In this document: piece by piece, positions 28,622 through 37,084 of the stretch | Position numbering within the stretch: position 1 is the first letter of the stretch | Layout of the letters: the number at the start of each line of letters is the position of its first letter | Source of the DNA: Victivallaceae bacterium | GTDB lineage: Bacteria; Verrucomicrobiota; Lentisphaeria; Victivallales; Victivallaceae | Assembly: GCA_024405735.1 (NCBI GenBank) | Contig: JAKSOF010000008.1 | Span: 42,596-106,595, forward strand | Length of the DNA stretch: 64,000 nucleotides | Direction of reading: 5' to 3' | Position numbers and translations under genes: made by a program | Notes under the pieces: generated by a model | Seen by the model: only the letters and a program-made list of their open reading frames with translations | Told to the model about the DNA's origin: nothing | The model's database searches: none

Positions 28622-28800
28622 TTGCAGACGACGCACGGTTCCGCTTACGCGCTACCGTATGAAGCAACTCCGCTTTTCTTCGTTATGAAGCGCTCACGGT
28701 GTCCGCATAACAAGGTTCTTTTACGACTTGTATTCTTTTTATTTTACTGTTATATTATCGCAAACGGAGCGATAATGGGCGAAAGCAGGAGTTTATATCT
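28622..28800 (+). repeat. 179-bp upstream repeat, copy 2, with promoter of lipoprotein gene 2
   Basis: This is a near-identical copy of 27626-27804, offset by 996 bp. The -35 (28728-28733), -10 (28751-28756), inverted repeat and ribosome site are all conserved. Confidence 0.85.
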
Positions 28801-29490
28801 ATGAAAATCCGACTGTTTTTATTGATTTTTATTTTGCTTTTTCTGCAAGGTTGCGGACAGGTATACGTGGCGCCGCAGGTTCGCTGTAATTCCATCGGAT
28901 TGAAAAAAGTCCCTCTTGATGCGTCCGGTATAAAGTCCTATACGTCCGTTTTTACGTTCTATCCCGCTCAGAGTTATGAAAGCGAAAAAAAGAACTGGGA
29001 CAAAACCTTTGAGATATTCGGGGAGTGGACATACTCTTACGAAGTGAATTTTTGCGGGCAGGATTATTATCTCTTGCCGAAACATACCTGGTGGGGACAC
29101 AAGAGTCTATTGGTGATAAGGAAACAAGATAAACAAATCGTTCACGAACTTGATTTCGGATTTATTGATTTTGCGGCGTTTGAGATCAAAATGAACGATG
29201 TGCCTTATTTAGTCATTTATGAAGACCTCCGGAGAAGTAGCAATTTATCAGAGCTGTTAATTGTCGATTCGAATTTTAATGTCGTTTATTTGGAATGGTT
29301 AACAAGCGCATTCGATTTCGGTTATGTCGCCGATAATACATATGGGAACTGTATTGTCGTCAAGTCGCGTAATCGTTGGAAGGCTGTCGAGATTGATGAT
29401 TGGCAGAAAATCAACGGGGACTGGGTGTACTATCTTCCGCCGAAAAAATCCACGACGGGGAATCCCGTTCCCGTCGGAAACCGGGATTGA
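28801..29490 (+). CDS. Putative lipoprotein, duplicated family, copy 2
   Basis: The 229-residue paralogue of the previous gene has lipobox LQGC (cysteine at 18). The first 15 residues are almost the same at DNA level, whereas the mature part has diverged to roughly half identity, keeping RCNSIGLKKVPLDASGIKS, VNFCGQDYYLL and NGDWVYYLPP. The upstream block is much better conserved than the coding region, so either the promoter is under selection or it has been homogenised. Function unknown. Confidence 0.8.
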   Translation: MKIRLFLLIFILLFLQGCGQVYVAPQVRCNSIGLKKVPLDASGIKSYTSVFTFYPAQSYESEKKNWDKTFEIFGEWTYSYEVNFCGQDYYLLPKHTWWGHKSLLVIRKQDKQIVHELDFGFIDFAAFEIKMNDVPYLVIYEDLRRSSNLSELLIVDSNFNVVYLEWLTSAFDFGYVADNTYGNCIVVKSRNRWKAVEIDDWQKINGDWVYYLPPKKSTTGNPVPVGNRD

Positions 29491-29514
29491 ATTTTGCCGG
29501 AGTCGATGTATATT
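29487..29514 (+). promoter_or_regulatory. Promoter of the dehydratase-RidA gene
   Basis: TTGAAT (29487-29492), a 16-bp spacer and TATATT (29509-29514). The -35 overlaps the stop codon of the lipoprotein gene. Confidence 0.4.
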
Positions 29515-29575
29515 AATTTGTACTGCGAAGTCTGATACGGCGATGGAATTTTTGCCGCATAAAAGCGAGGTCGAA

Positions 29576-31003
29576 ATGAAACGTGTTGCTTGTTTTTTCC
29601 TGTTGTTGCAGTTGTGGGTGTTTCCGGCGGTTCCGGTTCTTTCGGGCGCGGAAAAGACGGAAATTTCGGCGGAGCAGTCACTTCCTTTGATTTTCAACGC
29701 CGTGCGGACGCTCGACGGCGTGGCGAAAAAATCCGATCTCGTGAAAGCGCCTCAATTGGACGGCAAAAACAACGTCTATCTCAAACTGGAAACACAACAG
29801 AATATCGGCGCTTTCAAGATCCGGGGTGCTTATTTCATGATGAGCCGGATCCCGCTGGCTCAACGTGCCAAAGGCGTGGCGACCTGTTCCGCCGGAAATC
29901 ACGCGCAGGGCGTCGGATTTGCCGCCGACAAGTTCAATATCCCGGCGACCATTTTTCTTCCGAAATCCTCTCCGAAGAAAAAAATCAGTGCCGTGCAGTC
30001 GTACAAAAACGTCCGCGCCGTGTTGGTGGACGGCAGTTTCAACGATGCAAAAGCCGCCTGCGAAAAGTTCGTCCGGGAATCCGGCGCCATCTACGTGCCG
30101 CCTTACGATGATATGGACGTGATCGCGGGGCAGGGGACTGTCGGCTGGGAGATCATGCACCAGTTGCCGCAGGCGGATGTCGTCCTTGTCCCCATCGGCG
30201 GCGGCGGATTGATCTCGGGGGTGGCATTGGCGGTCAAGGCGCTCAATCCCAAGTGCCGGGTCATCGGAGTGCAGTCGGTTGCTTCCGATGCGATGGCGCG
30301 TTCTCTGAAAGAGGGCAAGCCGATCACTTTGGATAAAATATCCACCGTTGCCGACGGGACTGCCGTCGCCCGTCCCGGAGATATCACGTTTCAGATTTGC
30401 CGCAAGTATGTTGACGCCATCGTCCTCGTTACGGAGGAGGAGATCAAAAACGCCATTCGCGTCCTTTACCGGGATTGCCATATCACCGCGGAGGGGGCGG
30501 GCGCGTTGCCGGTCGCGGCGGTGTTGAGCGGCAAAATCAGCGGTGAAAAACAAAATATCGTATGCGTTGTTTCCGGCGGAAATATCGATCCTGGGGTGCT
30601 TCAGTCGATCGTTTCCTCCGGCAATGTCGTTTCCACTTCCGATGCTCCGGCGGCGGCAGGACCTTATTCCCAAGCCGTCAAAGCCGGGAAGTTCCTCTTT
30701 ATTTCCGGACAGATCGCCATCGATCCGAAAAACGGTCAACTTGCCGGCGCGGACATCAAAACGCAAACCGCTCAAGTCATGAAAAATATTCAGGCGATCC
30801 TTTCCGCCGCAGGTTACGATCATTCTATGGTAGTCAAAACGACTTGCTTTTTGGCGGACATCCGGGATTTCGCCGCCTTTAACGAAGTCTACGGCAAATA
30901 CTTTTCCGGCAAGCCCGCCCGCAGTTGCGCCGCCGCTTCCGCCTTGCCGAAAGGAGCATTGGTCGAAGTCGACGTCATCGCCTGCAAGGGCGACGCCGAT
31001 TGA
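29576..31003 (+). CDS. Exported threonine dehydratase-RidA fusion protein
   Basis: The 475-residue protein has three parts. Residues 1-25 are a signal peptide (MKRVACFFLLLQLWVFPAVP). Residues about 30-350 are a PLP-dependent threonine/serine dehydratase of the catabolic TdcB type without an ACT domain: PLP lysine in FKIRGA (81), SAGNHAQG (105-112), the phosphate loop GGGG (208-211) and SGGN (333-336). Residues about 354-475 are a complete RidA domain with AGPYSQAVKAG, FISGQI and the catalytic-site arginine in PARSC (449). RidA hydrolyses the reactive 2-aminoacrylate/2-aminocrotonate released by such dehydratases, so the fusion joins producer and detoxifier. The start at 29576 has GCGAGG upstream; a start at 29543 would hide the signal peptide. 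Confidence 0.88.
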   Translation: MKRVACFFLLLQLWVFPAVPVLSGAEKTEISAEQSLPLIFNAVRTLDGVAKKSDLVKAPQLDGKNNVYLKLETQQNIGAFKIRGAYFMMSRIPLAQRAKGVATCSAGNHAQGVGFAADKFNIPATIFLPKSSPKKKISAVQSYKNVRAVLVDGSFNDAKAACEKFVRESGAIYVPPYDDMDVIAGQGTVGWEIMHQLPQADVVLVPIGGGGLISGVALAVKALNPKCRVIGVQSVASDAMARSLKEGKPITLDKISTVADGTAVARPGDITFQICRKYVDAIVLVTEEEIKNAIRVLYRDCHITAEGAGALPVAAVLSGKISGEKQNIVCVVSGGNIDPGVLQSIVSSGNVVSTSDAPAAAGPYSQAVKAGKFLFISGQIAIDPKNGQLAGADIKTQTAQVMKNIQAILSAAGYDHSMVVKTTCFLADIRDFAAFNEVYGKYFSGKPARSCAAASALPKGALVEVDVIACKGDAD

Positions 31004-31031
31004 TTTCCCGACCCGCGAAAATCAATATTCC

Positions 31032-31053
31032 GGACAATGTGTTTATATTGTCC
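31032..31053 (+). promoter_or_regulatory. Inverted repeat over the -10 region of the thioredoxin-like gene
   Basis: GGACAAT-N8-ATTGTCC, with a TATATT box (31044-31049) inside it, lies just before the ribosome site AAAGGAGG. It could be an operator or an mRNA hairpin. Confidence 0.35.
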
Positions 31054-31075
31054 TTGTGATAAAGGAGGTGGCGTG

Positions 31076-31507
31076 ATGAAAAAATGGCTGTGGATCGCAT
31101 TATGTGCTTTTATGCCGTTGCTTTGGGCAGTGGAGCCGCCTGCCGGATGGCTCACGGATTTTGAGACGGCGAAAACGCTTGCCGTCAAGGAAAAAAAGCC
31201 GGTATTGGTGCTTTTTTCAGGTACCGACTGGTGTCCGCCCTGCAAGCGCTTGCGCCGGAATCTGCTTGATACGCCCGAATTTCAGAAACTCATTCAGGAA
31301 AAGTGCGTCGCGCTTTATATTCACGTGCCGCGCGGAGAGGATGAAGCCTTCGACAAGATGATGGCGCATTTCCCGTTTGTTTCGTTGACGGGTGTGCCGA
31401 CGGTCATCGTCACGGACTCCGGGATCACCCGGGTCCTTGCCGGGATCGAAAGCCGTACGCTTGACGGCTTTGCCGCCGGGATCGGAAAAGCGGCAAAATC
31501 GCTGTAA
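31076..31507 (+). CDS. Secreted thioredoxin-like protein
   Basis: The 143-residue exported protein has a signal peptide (MKKWLWIALCAFMPLLWAV) and a thioredoxin-type active site WCPPCKRL near residue 60 in the context VLVLFSGTDWCPPC, followed by a cis-proline region TGVPTVIV. It resembles the thioredoxin_7/DUF255-like group. A role in disulfide reduction outside the cytoplasm is likely. AGGAGG lies eight bases before the ATG. It follows the exported dehydratase-RidA gene by 72 bp but has its own promoter-like region. It abuts the convergent DUF3047 gene with no gap. Confidence 0.87.
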   Translation: MKKWLWIALCAFMPLLWAVEPPAGWLTDFETAKTLAVKEKKPVLVLFSGTDWCPPCKRLRRNLLDTPEFQKLIQEKCVALYIHVPRGEDEAFDKMMAHFPFVSLTGVPTVIVTDSGITRVLAGIESRTLDGFAAGIGKAAKSL

Positions 31508-32197
31508 TTATTTTTCCGTTTCCGGGATCGGGTCGGCTTTGGCTTCCTCTTCCGAGAGAAATTCGATGTAATCGATCTCGGCGATGCTTTTTTGCTGCAA
31601 ATGCTGACTGTTGCCGCCGATGAAAATGGCGAATTCCGGTTTGATATCTTCCTTGAATTGCTCGCGGTAATCGGCGACGATGTTGCGTTCCTCCGTGACC
31701 CAGCGCATCGGAGGCGTCTCGCGGTTGCGCATCGTGATCGCGGAAACGGTCATTTGACCGAGGTTGTAATACTTGAGATCCTGAAATCCGATTTCGCTGT
31801 TGAGTTCCCAGCGGTAGCTGATGGCGCGTTGTTGCAACCGGTCGCCGTCGCCGATATTGAGGTGGATCGCCTGATCGTCCATTTCGTCGGCTTTGGGGTC
31901 AAGTTCAAACGGTTGCACGATACGCCAGCGCCAGCGCATGATCGGCGTGACTTTCAAGTCGATTTTAGGTGAAAGCGCGATCATTCCGGTGGAATTGTCG
32001 GTTTTGATGACGAGTTTTGTTTTGCCGGGACGTTCAGGATTTTCCTCCGGCGTGTACTCGGTCATCGGGGCAAAGGGCATCGTGCCGATGCTCTGCCAGA
32101 GTTTGACGAAGCCTTCCCGGTTCCCGAAAGGGATCGATTCCCTGCCGGGAAGTTCCCAGAATGCGATCACGAGGAACGCAAGGATCCATTTTTTCAT
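31508..32197 (-). CDS. Secreted DUF3047-like protein
   Basis: The 229-residue protein has a signal peptide (MKKWILAFLVIAFWELPG). The central part, with IMRWRWRIVQPFEL, DDQAIHLNIG and AITMRNRE, fits my memory of the DUF3047 family (PF11249), whose function is unknown. The start codon overlaps the stop of the lytic transglycosylase gene by four bases (ATGA), so the two are translationally coupled. A longer open frame upstream is antisense to nothing and overlaps the transglycosylase, so I reject it. Confidence 0.75.
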   Translation of the reverse strand: MKKWILAFLVIAFWELPGRESIPFGNREGFVKLWQSIGTMPFAPMTEYTPEENPERPGKTKLVIKTDNSTGMIALSPKIDLKVTPIMRWRWRIVQPFELDPKADEMDDQAIHLNIGDGDRLQQRAISYRWELNSEIGFQDLKYYNLGQMTVSAITMRNRETPPMRWVTEERNIVADYREQFKEDIKPEFAIFIGGNSQHLQQKSIAEIDYIEFLSEEEAKADPIPETEK

Positions 32198-32727
32198 TGT
32201 CTGCGGTCTCCTTTTTCCCGCTGATATTGGCGGTATTTCGCCATAATTTTCGTCACATATTCTTTCGTCGACCGGATCTTGATGTTTCCCATCACATCCC
32301 CATCCGGCGTTTCCGGTTTCCACGCTTCCGCGCGCGAAGGTCCGCTGTTGTAGCGGATCAGCGCCAGTTCCCTGCCGCAACGGTAATGCCGGTACTTTTT
32401 CAGTCCTTCCGCCAGATACCAGCATCCGATCTCAAGATTGATCCCGACGTCGAAAAGTTCGCTTTTCAACGCAAAACGCCGATGATGCACCCGCGACCAG
32501 TCGGCGACGGAACCGCCGGGCAGGATCTGCATCAAACCGTATTCGCCTTTGCTTCCGCGTTTCCACGGGTCGAAGCGGCTTTCCCGCCAAATCACCGCCC
32601 GGACAAAATCCGGATCGATCTCATATTTTTTTGCCGCGATCTTGATCTCGTCTGAAAACGACGTTTCATCCATTGTCATCCGGCGGTCGAAAAGCAAAAA
32701 CAAAACTGCCGCCAGCAACACCGCCAT
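32194..32727 (-). CDS. Lytic transglycosylase, SLT domain
   Basis: The 177-residue protein is an N-terminally anchored muramidase-like enzyme. A single hydrophobic helix (MAVLLAAVLFLLF) is followed by a Slt70-type catalytic domain: AVIWRESRFDPWKRG with the catalytic glutamate, KGEYGLMQILP, then LALIRYNSGPSRAE. It should cleave peptidoglycan at the cell envelope. The ATG at 32727 has no good ribosome site, but GGAGG lies six bases before an in-frame CTG at 32775, so a non-ATG start 16 codons earlier is possible. It is the third gene of an operon with aspS and a secreted protein. Confidence 0.87.
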   Translation of the reverse strand: MAVLLAAVLFLLFDRRMTMDETSFSDEIKIAAKKYEIDPDFVRAVIWRESRFDPWKRGSKGEYGLMQILPGGSVADWSRVHHRRFALKSELFDVGINLEIGCWYLAEGLKKYRHYRCGRELALIRYNSGPSRAEAWKPETPDGDVMGNIKIRSTKEYVTKIMAKYRQYQREKGDRRQ

Positions 32728-32789
32728 CGCCGTCAAATGTCCGGCAATGCGGAAAACCGTACCGTCTGTTTTCAGCGAAAGCCTCCGTT

Positions 32790-33701
32790 TTACAGATTTG
32801 CAAGATCGATCGCCGATTGCACCATCTGAATGAAATCGCGCGTCTGAAAATAGTGAAAAATATCCCGCATCAAAGCGGCGGGAATATCCGCATCCAAAGA
32901 GAAAAGACTGCCCTTGAGTTGCGGAGAGATCTGCGCCATCACGCGGTCGTTCAGCGAAGCGTCCTCGCTGAAAAGGACGCCGCTCACGACCCCCGTCACC
33001 ATCGGCACCAGAACCGCCATCTGCGAAGCGCTGGAAGCATCGGGACACTCGACGACCATACGGTACTTGCCCGTCGCCCCGTCGCAGAAGGGATCGAAAC
33101 ACATCCGGATATTGCCGCGCACACGTTTCTTTTCCGTATGGACCGGCAGTTTCAATCCGGTGTCGACGTACCAGAAAGGCGCATCGGCAATGGCAAGCTG
33201 ATTTACTTGCGCGGCAACGAGTTGCGGCGTTTTTTGCGGCATTTTGAGCAAGGTTTCCGCCGCGGAACGTTTGCCCGCGAGAAGATAGAGACAGGGCTCC
33301 GCTTCGACGACGGTCAACTCTTCACAGAGCATCGCATTGCGGACGAAAAAGGCGTTTTTACCGCCGATTTTGCCTTGGGTGAATTGAAACCGGCTCTTTT
33401 TCAGATTTGCCGCGAGGTCGATCGGACGGGCGAGTTTCAGGTACGCCGCGTTGATCAGTTTCGGTTTTGAAGTCGTAAAGACGAGCAACTCCTCGATCCC
33501 GGCGTCGGGAAGGTTTTCCGCTCCGGAAAAAAAGGTGCTGTGCGCCCACTTGGCGAAACCTTCCGATTGCGCCAGTTTTTTGACGTTGAAATAGGACGCC
33601 CCCGCCGTATTTTGCGGAAGTTTGTCCAACAAGGGCGATCCCGCGGCGGCGAGCGCAAAAAATCCGGTCAGCGTCAGAAACAGCGCAAGCAGATGTTTCA
33701 T
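32790..33701 (-). CDS. Secreted protein of unknown function (family shared with 3477-4433)
   Basis: The 303-residue protein has a signal peptide ([20 protein letters not shown]). After it comes PLLDKLPQNTAGASYFNVKKL, and later KNAFFVRNAMLCEE. These align in order with the protein at 3477-4433, so I consider them divergent paralogues. No catalytic motif is seen. The start overlaps the aspS stop by one base (TGATG), with AGGAGG ten bases upstream; a GTG one codon earlier is an alternative. It is translationally coupled to aspS, which is odd for a secreted protein. Confidence 0.78.
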   Translation of the reverse strand: MKHLLALFLTLTGFFALAAAGSPLLDKLPQNTAGASYFNVKKLAQSEGFAKWAHSTFFSGAENLPDAGIEELLVFTTSKPKLINAAYLKLARPIDLAANLKKSRFQFTQGKIGGKNAFFVRNAMLCEELTVVEAEPCLYLLAGKRSAAETLLKMPQKTPQLVAAQVNQLAIADAPFWYVDTGLKLPVHTEKKRVRGNIRMCFDPFCDGATGKYRMVVECPDASSASQMAVLVPMVTGVVSGVLFSEDASLNDRVMAQISPQLKGSLFSLDADIPAALMRDIFHYFQTRDFIQMVQSAIDLANL

Positions 33702-35491
33702 CACTTGTTTTCCTCCTGGGGGGCGGGCTTTTTCGGCAGTTTGACTTCGATGTGCAATTCACGCAACTGTTTGAGCGTCACTTCACTCGGCGCATTCATC
33801 ATCAGATCTTCCGCCTGCTGATTGAAGGGGAATGCGATCACTTCACGGATATTGGGCACATCGGCGAGCAACATCACCATGCGGTCGATGCCCGGGGCGA
33901 TGCCGCCGTGCGGGGGCGCGCCGAGCTTGAAAGCGTTGATCATTCCGCCGAATTTGCGGTCGACCGTTTCGCGTTCGTATCCGGCGATCTCAAACGCCTT
34001 GTACATGATGTCGGGGCGGTGGTTGCGGATCGCGCCGCTGGAAAGTTCAATGCCGTTGCAGACGATGTCGTATTGCCACGCGAGAATATCCAGCGGATCG
34101 CGGGTCAGAAGCGCTTCCATCCCGCCTTGCGGCATCGAGAAGGGGTTGTGCGAGAAAATGATTTCGTTGGTCTCTTCGTCGCGCTCGAACATCGGGAAAT
34201 CGACGATCCAGCAGAAGCGGAATTCATCGTGATCGATGAGTCCGAGTTTGTTGCCGAGTTCGGGGATGACCGCGCCGCCGACTTTTTGGACATCGCGTTC
34301 CTTGTCCGCGAGGAAAAAGAGCGCGTCGCCGTCTTCGACCGCGCAGACTTGTTTCAGCTGATCGAGGATCTCCGGGGTGAGGAATTTGACGATCGGACTT
34401 TTTTGCGTATCGCCCGTCCAGATGATGTACGCCATACCTTTGGCGCCGTTTTCCTGCGCGAAGCCGATCATATCGTCGAAAAATTTACGCGGCTTGTCCA
34501 CCACTTTGGGGGCTTTGATCGCGCGGACGACGCCGCCGTTTTCCACACAACCGGCAAACGCCTTGAAGCCGCAACCGCGGAAAATCTCGGTGACGTCGAT
34601 CATTTCCAGCGGATTGCGCAGATCGGGTTTGTCGGAGCCGAAACGGCGCATTGATTCGCGGTAGGGGATGCGCGGGAAGGGGACGCCGGAAAATTTCTTG
34701 GTGCTGAACTTGGTGAAAATGTGTTCGATCAGCCCTTCGAGGACGGCAAAGATCTCATCCTGATCGACGAAACTCATCTCGACGTCGAGCTGATAAAATT
34801 CTCCGGGACTGCGGTCGGCGCGGGCGTCTTCGTCGCGGAAGCAGGGCGCGATCTGGAAGTAGCGGTCGAAGCCCGACACCATCAGCAACTGCTTGAATTG
34901 CTGGGGTGCCTGCGGCAGCGCGTAGAATTTGCCGGGGTGCAGACGCGACGGCACGAGGTAGTCGCGCGCGCCCTCCGGACTGCTCGCCGTGAGGATCGGG
35001 GTCTGGTATTCGGTGAAGCCCGCTTCGATCATATAGCGGCGCGCTTCGGCGATCACCTGACTGCGGAGCACGATGTTTTTGTGCAACACGTCGCGGCGCA
35101 GATCGAGGAAGCGGTATTTCAAACGGAGCGCTTCGGGCGCGCTGTCGTCTTTGGCGACCTGAAAGGGGATCACTTCCGCTTCGCCGAGCATTTCCATGTC
35201 GGTCGCGCGGACTTCGATCTCTCCGGTCGCGAGTTTCGGATTGACGGTTTCCGCCGAGCGGGCGACGACTTCGCCGTCGAAGCGGACGACCGATTCCACG
35301 CGCCATTTTTCCAGCGCCTGATAAAAGGAGCATTCCGGATCGATGACGATCTGGGTGAGCCCGTAATGGTCGCGCAAGTCGATGAAAATAATGCCGCCGT
35401 GGTCGCGGACGCTGTGGATCCAGCCGGAAAGCCGGACTTTGCTGCCGACGTCGCTTTTGCGCAACTGGCCGCAGGTGTGGGTACGAAACAT
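33701..35491 (-). CDS. aspS: Aspartate-tRNA ligase
   Basis: The 596-residue class II synthetase charges tRNA-Asp (and possibly tRNA-Asn in organisms lacking AsnRS). It has the N-terminal OB-fold ([20 protein letters not shown]), the class II core with motif 2 ([19 protein letters not shown]), the GAD insertion typical of bacterial AspRS and motif 3 ([13 protein letters not shown], [13 protein letters not shown]). I start it at the ATG at 35491 (MFRTHTCG), which has AAGGAG upstream; the three-codon extension is less likely. The length is normal for the bacterial type. Confidence 0.96.
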   Translation of the reverse strand: MFRTHTCGQLRKSDVGSKVRLSGWIHSVRDHGGIIFIDLRDHYGLTQIVIDPECSFYQALEKWRVESVVRFDGEVVARSAETVNPKLATGEIEVRATDMEMLGEAEVIPFQVAKDDSAPEALRLKYRFLDLRRDVLHKNIVLRSQVIAEARRYMIEAGFTEYQTPILTASSPEGARDYLVPSRLHPGKFYALPQAPQQFKQLLMVSGFDRYFQIAPCFRDEDARADRSPGEFYQLDVEMSFVDQDEIFAVLEGLIEHIFTKFSTKKFSGVPFPRIPYRESMRRFGSDKPDLRNPLEMIDVTEIFRGCGFKAFAGCVENGGVVRAIKAPKVVDKPRKFFDDMIGFAQENGAKGMAYIIWTGDTQKSPIVKFLTPEILDQLKQVCAVEDGDALFFLADKERDVQKVGGAVIPELGNKLGLIDHDEFRFCWIVDFPMFERDEETNEIIFSHNPFSMPQGGMEALLTRDPLDILAWQYDIVCNGIELSSGAIRNHRPDIMYKAFEIAGYERETVDRKFGGMINAFKLGAPPHGGIAPGIDRMVMLLADVPNIREVIAFPFNQQAEDLMMNAPSEVTLKQLRELHIEVKLPKKPAPQEENK

Positions 35492-35534
35492 AATCAACAC
35501 TCCTTTTCCGAGTTTGTAAAATGGACAAAAAAAG

Positions 35535-35572
35535 CCCGATGCCGTTTTATTTTTTTAATATAGCATCGGGAT
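35535..35572 (-). terminator. Terminator of the corA operon, overlapping the aspS promoter
   Basis: On the minus strand CCCGATGC and GCATCGGG form a stem followed by CTTTTTTTG, after the membrane protein gene and before aspS. The TATATT box likely to serve aspS (with TTGGCA 18 bp upstream) lies in the loop of the same hairpin. Confidence 0.6.
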
Positions 35573-35617
35573 TGCGATTTTGCCAACCGCGCAGGCGCGC
35601 GAAAGGCAAGAATTATT

Positions 35618-36130
35618 CTATAATTTTTGAGAAATGTCTTTTTGGAGGTATTCCGGCGCGGCATCGGCGAGCCCGCCTTTCTGCCAGAGCGCCGACGCGG
35701 CAAAAACCGCCAGCTGAAACGCCCCCCAGCAGAAAACGATAAGCGCGATATGCCACGCCAGACGCAGAAATTCCGAGGAATGCCGCCGTGCGATCCAACG
35801 CACTGCGCCCCAAAGCATTACGAGGTAGATGAAATCGACCGTCGCCAGATGCCACGCCTGCGTCGGCACGACTGCCGCGGAATCGCCGAAAATCATCCGC
35901 ACCAGCGCGCAGAGCAAAAGCGGCACATAACCGAGCACCACCAGAAACCATCCGGCGAAACTGCCGCAACTTTGCCCGCAGAGCGCGCTCCGGGTGCCTT
36001 CGACCGCCAGCGCCGAGAGCGCGACGAGGATGACGATGCCCAGACACGTCCAGTCGAAAAGCATTTTGAAATGCCCCCGCTTCTTGCTGTAACGGCGGCG
36101 GAATTCCGCATTGTTTTTATGCTTTGCCAT
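35618..36130 (-). CDS. Small integral membrane protein of unknown function
   Basis: The 170-residue protein has a basic N-terminal tail (MAKHKNNAEFRRRYSKKRG) and about four hydrophobic segments (near residues 28-45, 58-80, 95-112 and 125-148). No family is recognised. It follows the CorA-type gene by three bases in the same operon, so a role with that transporter is possible but unproven. Confidence 0.7.
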   Translation of the reverse strand: MAKHKNNAEFRRRYSKKRGHFKMLFDWTCLGIVILVALSALAVEGTRSALCGQSCGSFAGWFLVVLGYVPLLLCALVRMIFGDSAAVVPTQAWHLATVDFIYLVMLWGAVRWIARRHSSEFLRLAWHIALIVFCWGAFQLAVFAASALWQKGGLADAAPEYLQKDISQKL

Positions 36131-36133
36131 ATT

Positions 36134-37084
36134 TCACCGCCTTTTCGTTGCGGGCGCGGCGCCGATGCGGCGCACCAGAAGATAAGTGACGTAACCGACG
36201 AGCAACATTCCCAGCGCGAGCGCGCTGTATGCGTGCGGCCACCAGATGCCTTCGGTCATCATCGTAAATTCCGACATGCCGCCCATCCCGGTGATGACGG
36301 TGAGCGGCATAAAGACCACGTTGATGATGGCGAGGTATTTCATGATGACCGCGAGATTGTTGCTGACGACCGAAACCCGGGCGTCGGACATCCCGGTCAG
36401 AATTCCGGCGTAGATGTTGGCGAGGTTGTCGCATTGTTTGTTTTCGACCGAAATGTCCTCGAGGAATTCCTCTTCCTCGGTATTGAATCCGATGCGCCGG
36501 GCGTCGTTGCGGAGCCGCAAAAGAAGCACCTGGTTCGCGCTCGTCGCCGACTCGTAGTAGGTCAGACTTTTGAGGAGCGAAAACATATTGACCAGACTCT
36601 TGTTGGTGACGGCGAATTCGATTTTGGTTTCGATCTCGTCGGAAATGTTGCGGATGATCCGCAAGTGCTGTAAAAAGTGCGCCGTCGCGTGATGGAGCAG
36701 ACGGAGCAACACTCCCTGTATCGTGTTGCCGCGCAACGGCATTCTGCCGTGCTCGAAAAGCGGCATCGAATCCGCCTGCAGCACGATGATGCGGTCTTTG
36801 AAAAGGAATGCGCCGATCGACGACACGCGGAAATTCATCCTCCGGTCGACCTGACAGTTGCGGGGACGTTTCATAATGACGGCGATGTGGGTCGGCTCGT
36901 ACTCGATACGGCTGATCTCATCCTCGTCGAGCGCGGAAGCGAGCGTATGCTCGTCGATGCCGCACTGTTCGATCAGATAGCGTTTTTCTTCATCGGTAGG
37001 GGCGCTGTAAACCTGGATCAGCCCGAGTTGACCGTCGGGGCAGATCTGGACGCGCCCGTCCACGAGATCATAGCATTTCAACAT
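36134..37084 (-). CDS. corA: CorA-family divalent cation transporter
   Basis: The 316-residue protein has a large cytoplasmic N-terminal domain and two C-terminal membrane helices (the first near 255-277, the second near 287-308), as in CorA magnesium channels. The signature loop between them reads TGMGGMSEF instead of the usual Gly-Met-Asn, so it belongs to a CorA-like branch with a modified selectivity loop, and the ion is uncertain. The start is the ATG at 37084 with GGAGGA seven bases upstream. Its mRNA would have a leader of about 230 nt that is strongly structured. Confidence 0.85.
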   Translation of the reverse strand: MLKCYDLVDGRVQICPDGQLGLIQVYSAPTDEEKRYLIEQCGIDEHTLASALDEDEISRIEYEPTHIAVIMKRPRNCQVDRRMNFRVSSIGAFLFKDRIIVLQADSMPLFEHGRMPLRGNTIQGVLLRLLHHATAHFLQHLRIIRNISDEIETKIEFAVTNKSLVNMFSLLKSLTYYESATSANQVLLLRLRNDARRIGFNTEEEEFLEDISVENKQCDNLANIYAGILTGMSDARVSVVSNNLAVIMKYLAIINVVFMPLTVITGMGGMSEFTMMTEGIWWPHAYSALALGMLLVGYVTYLLVRRIGAAPATKRR

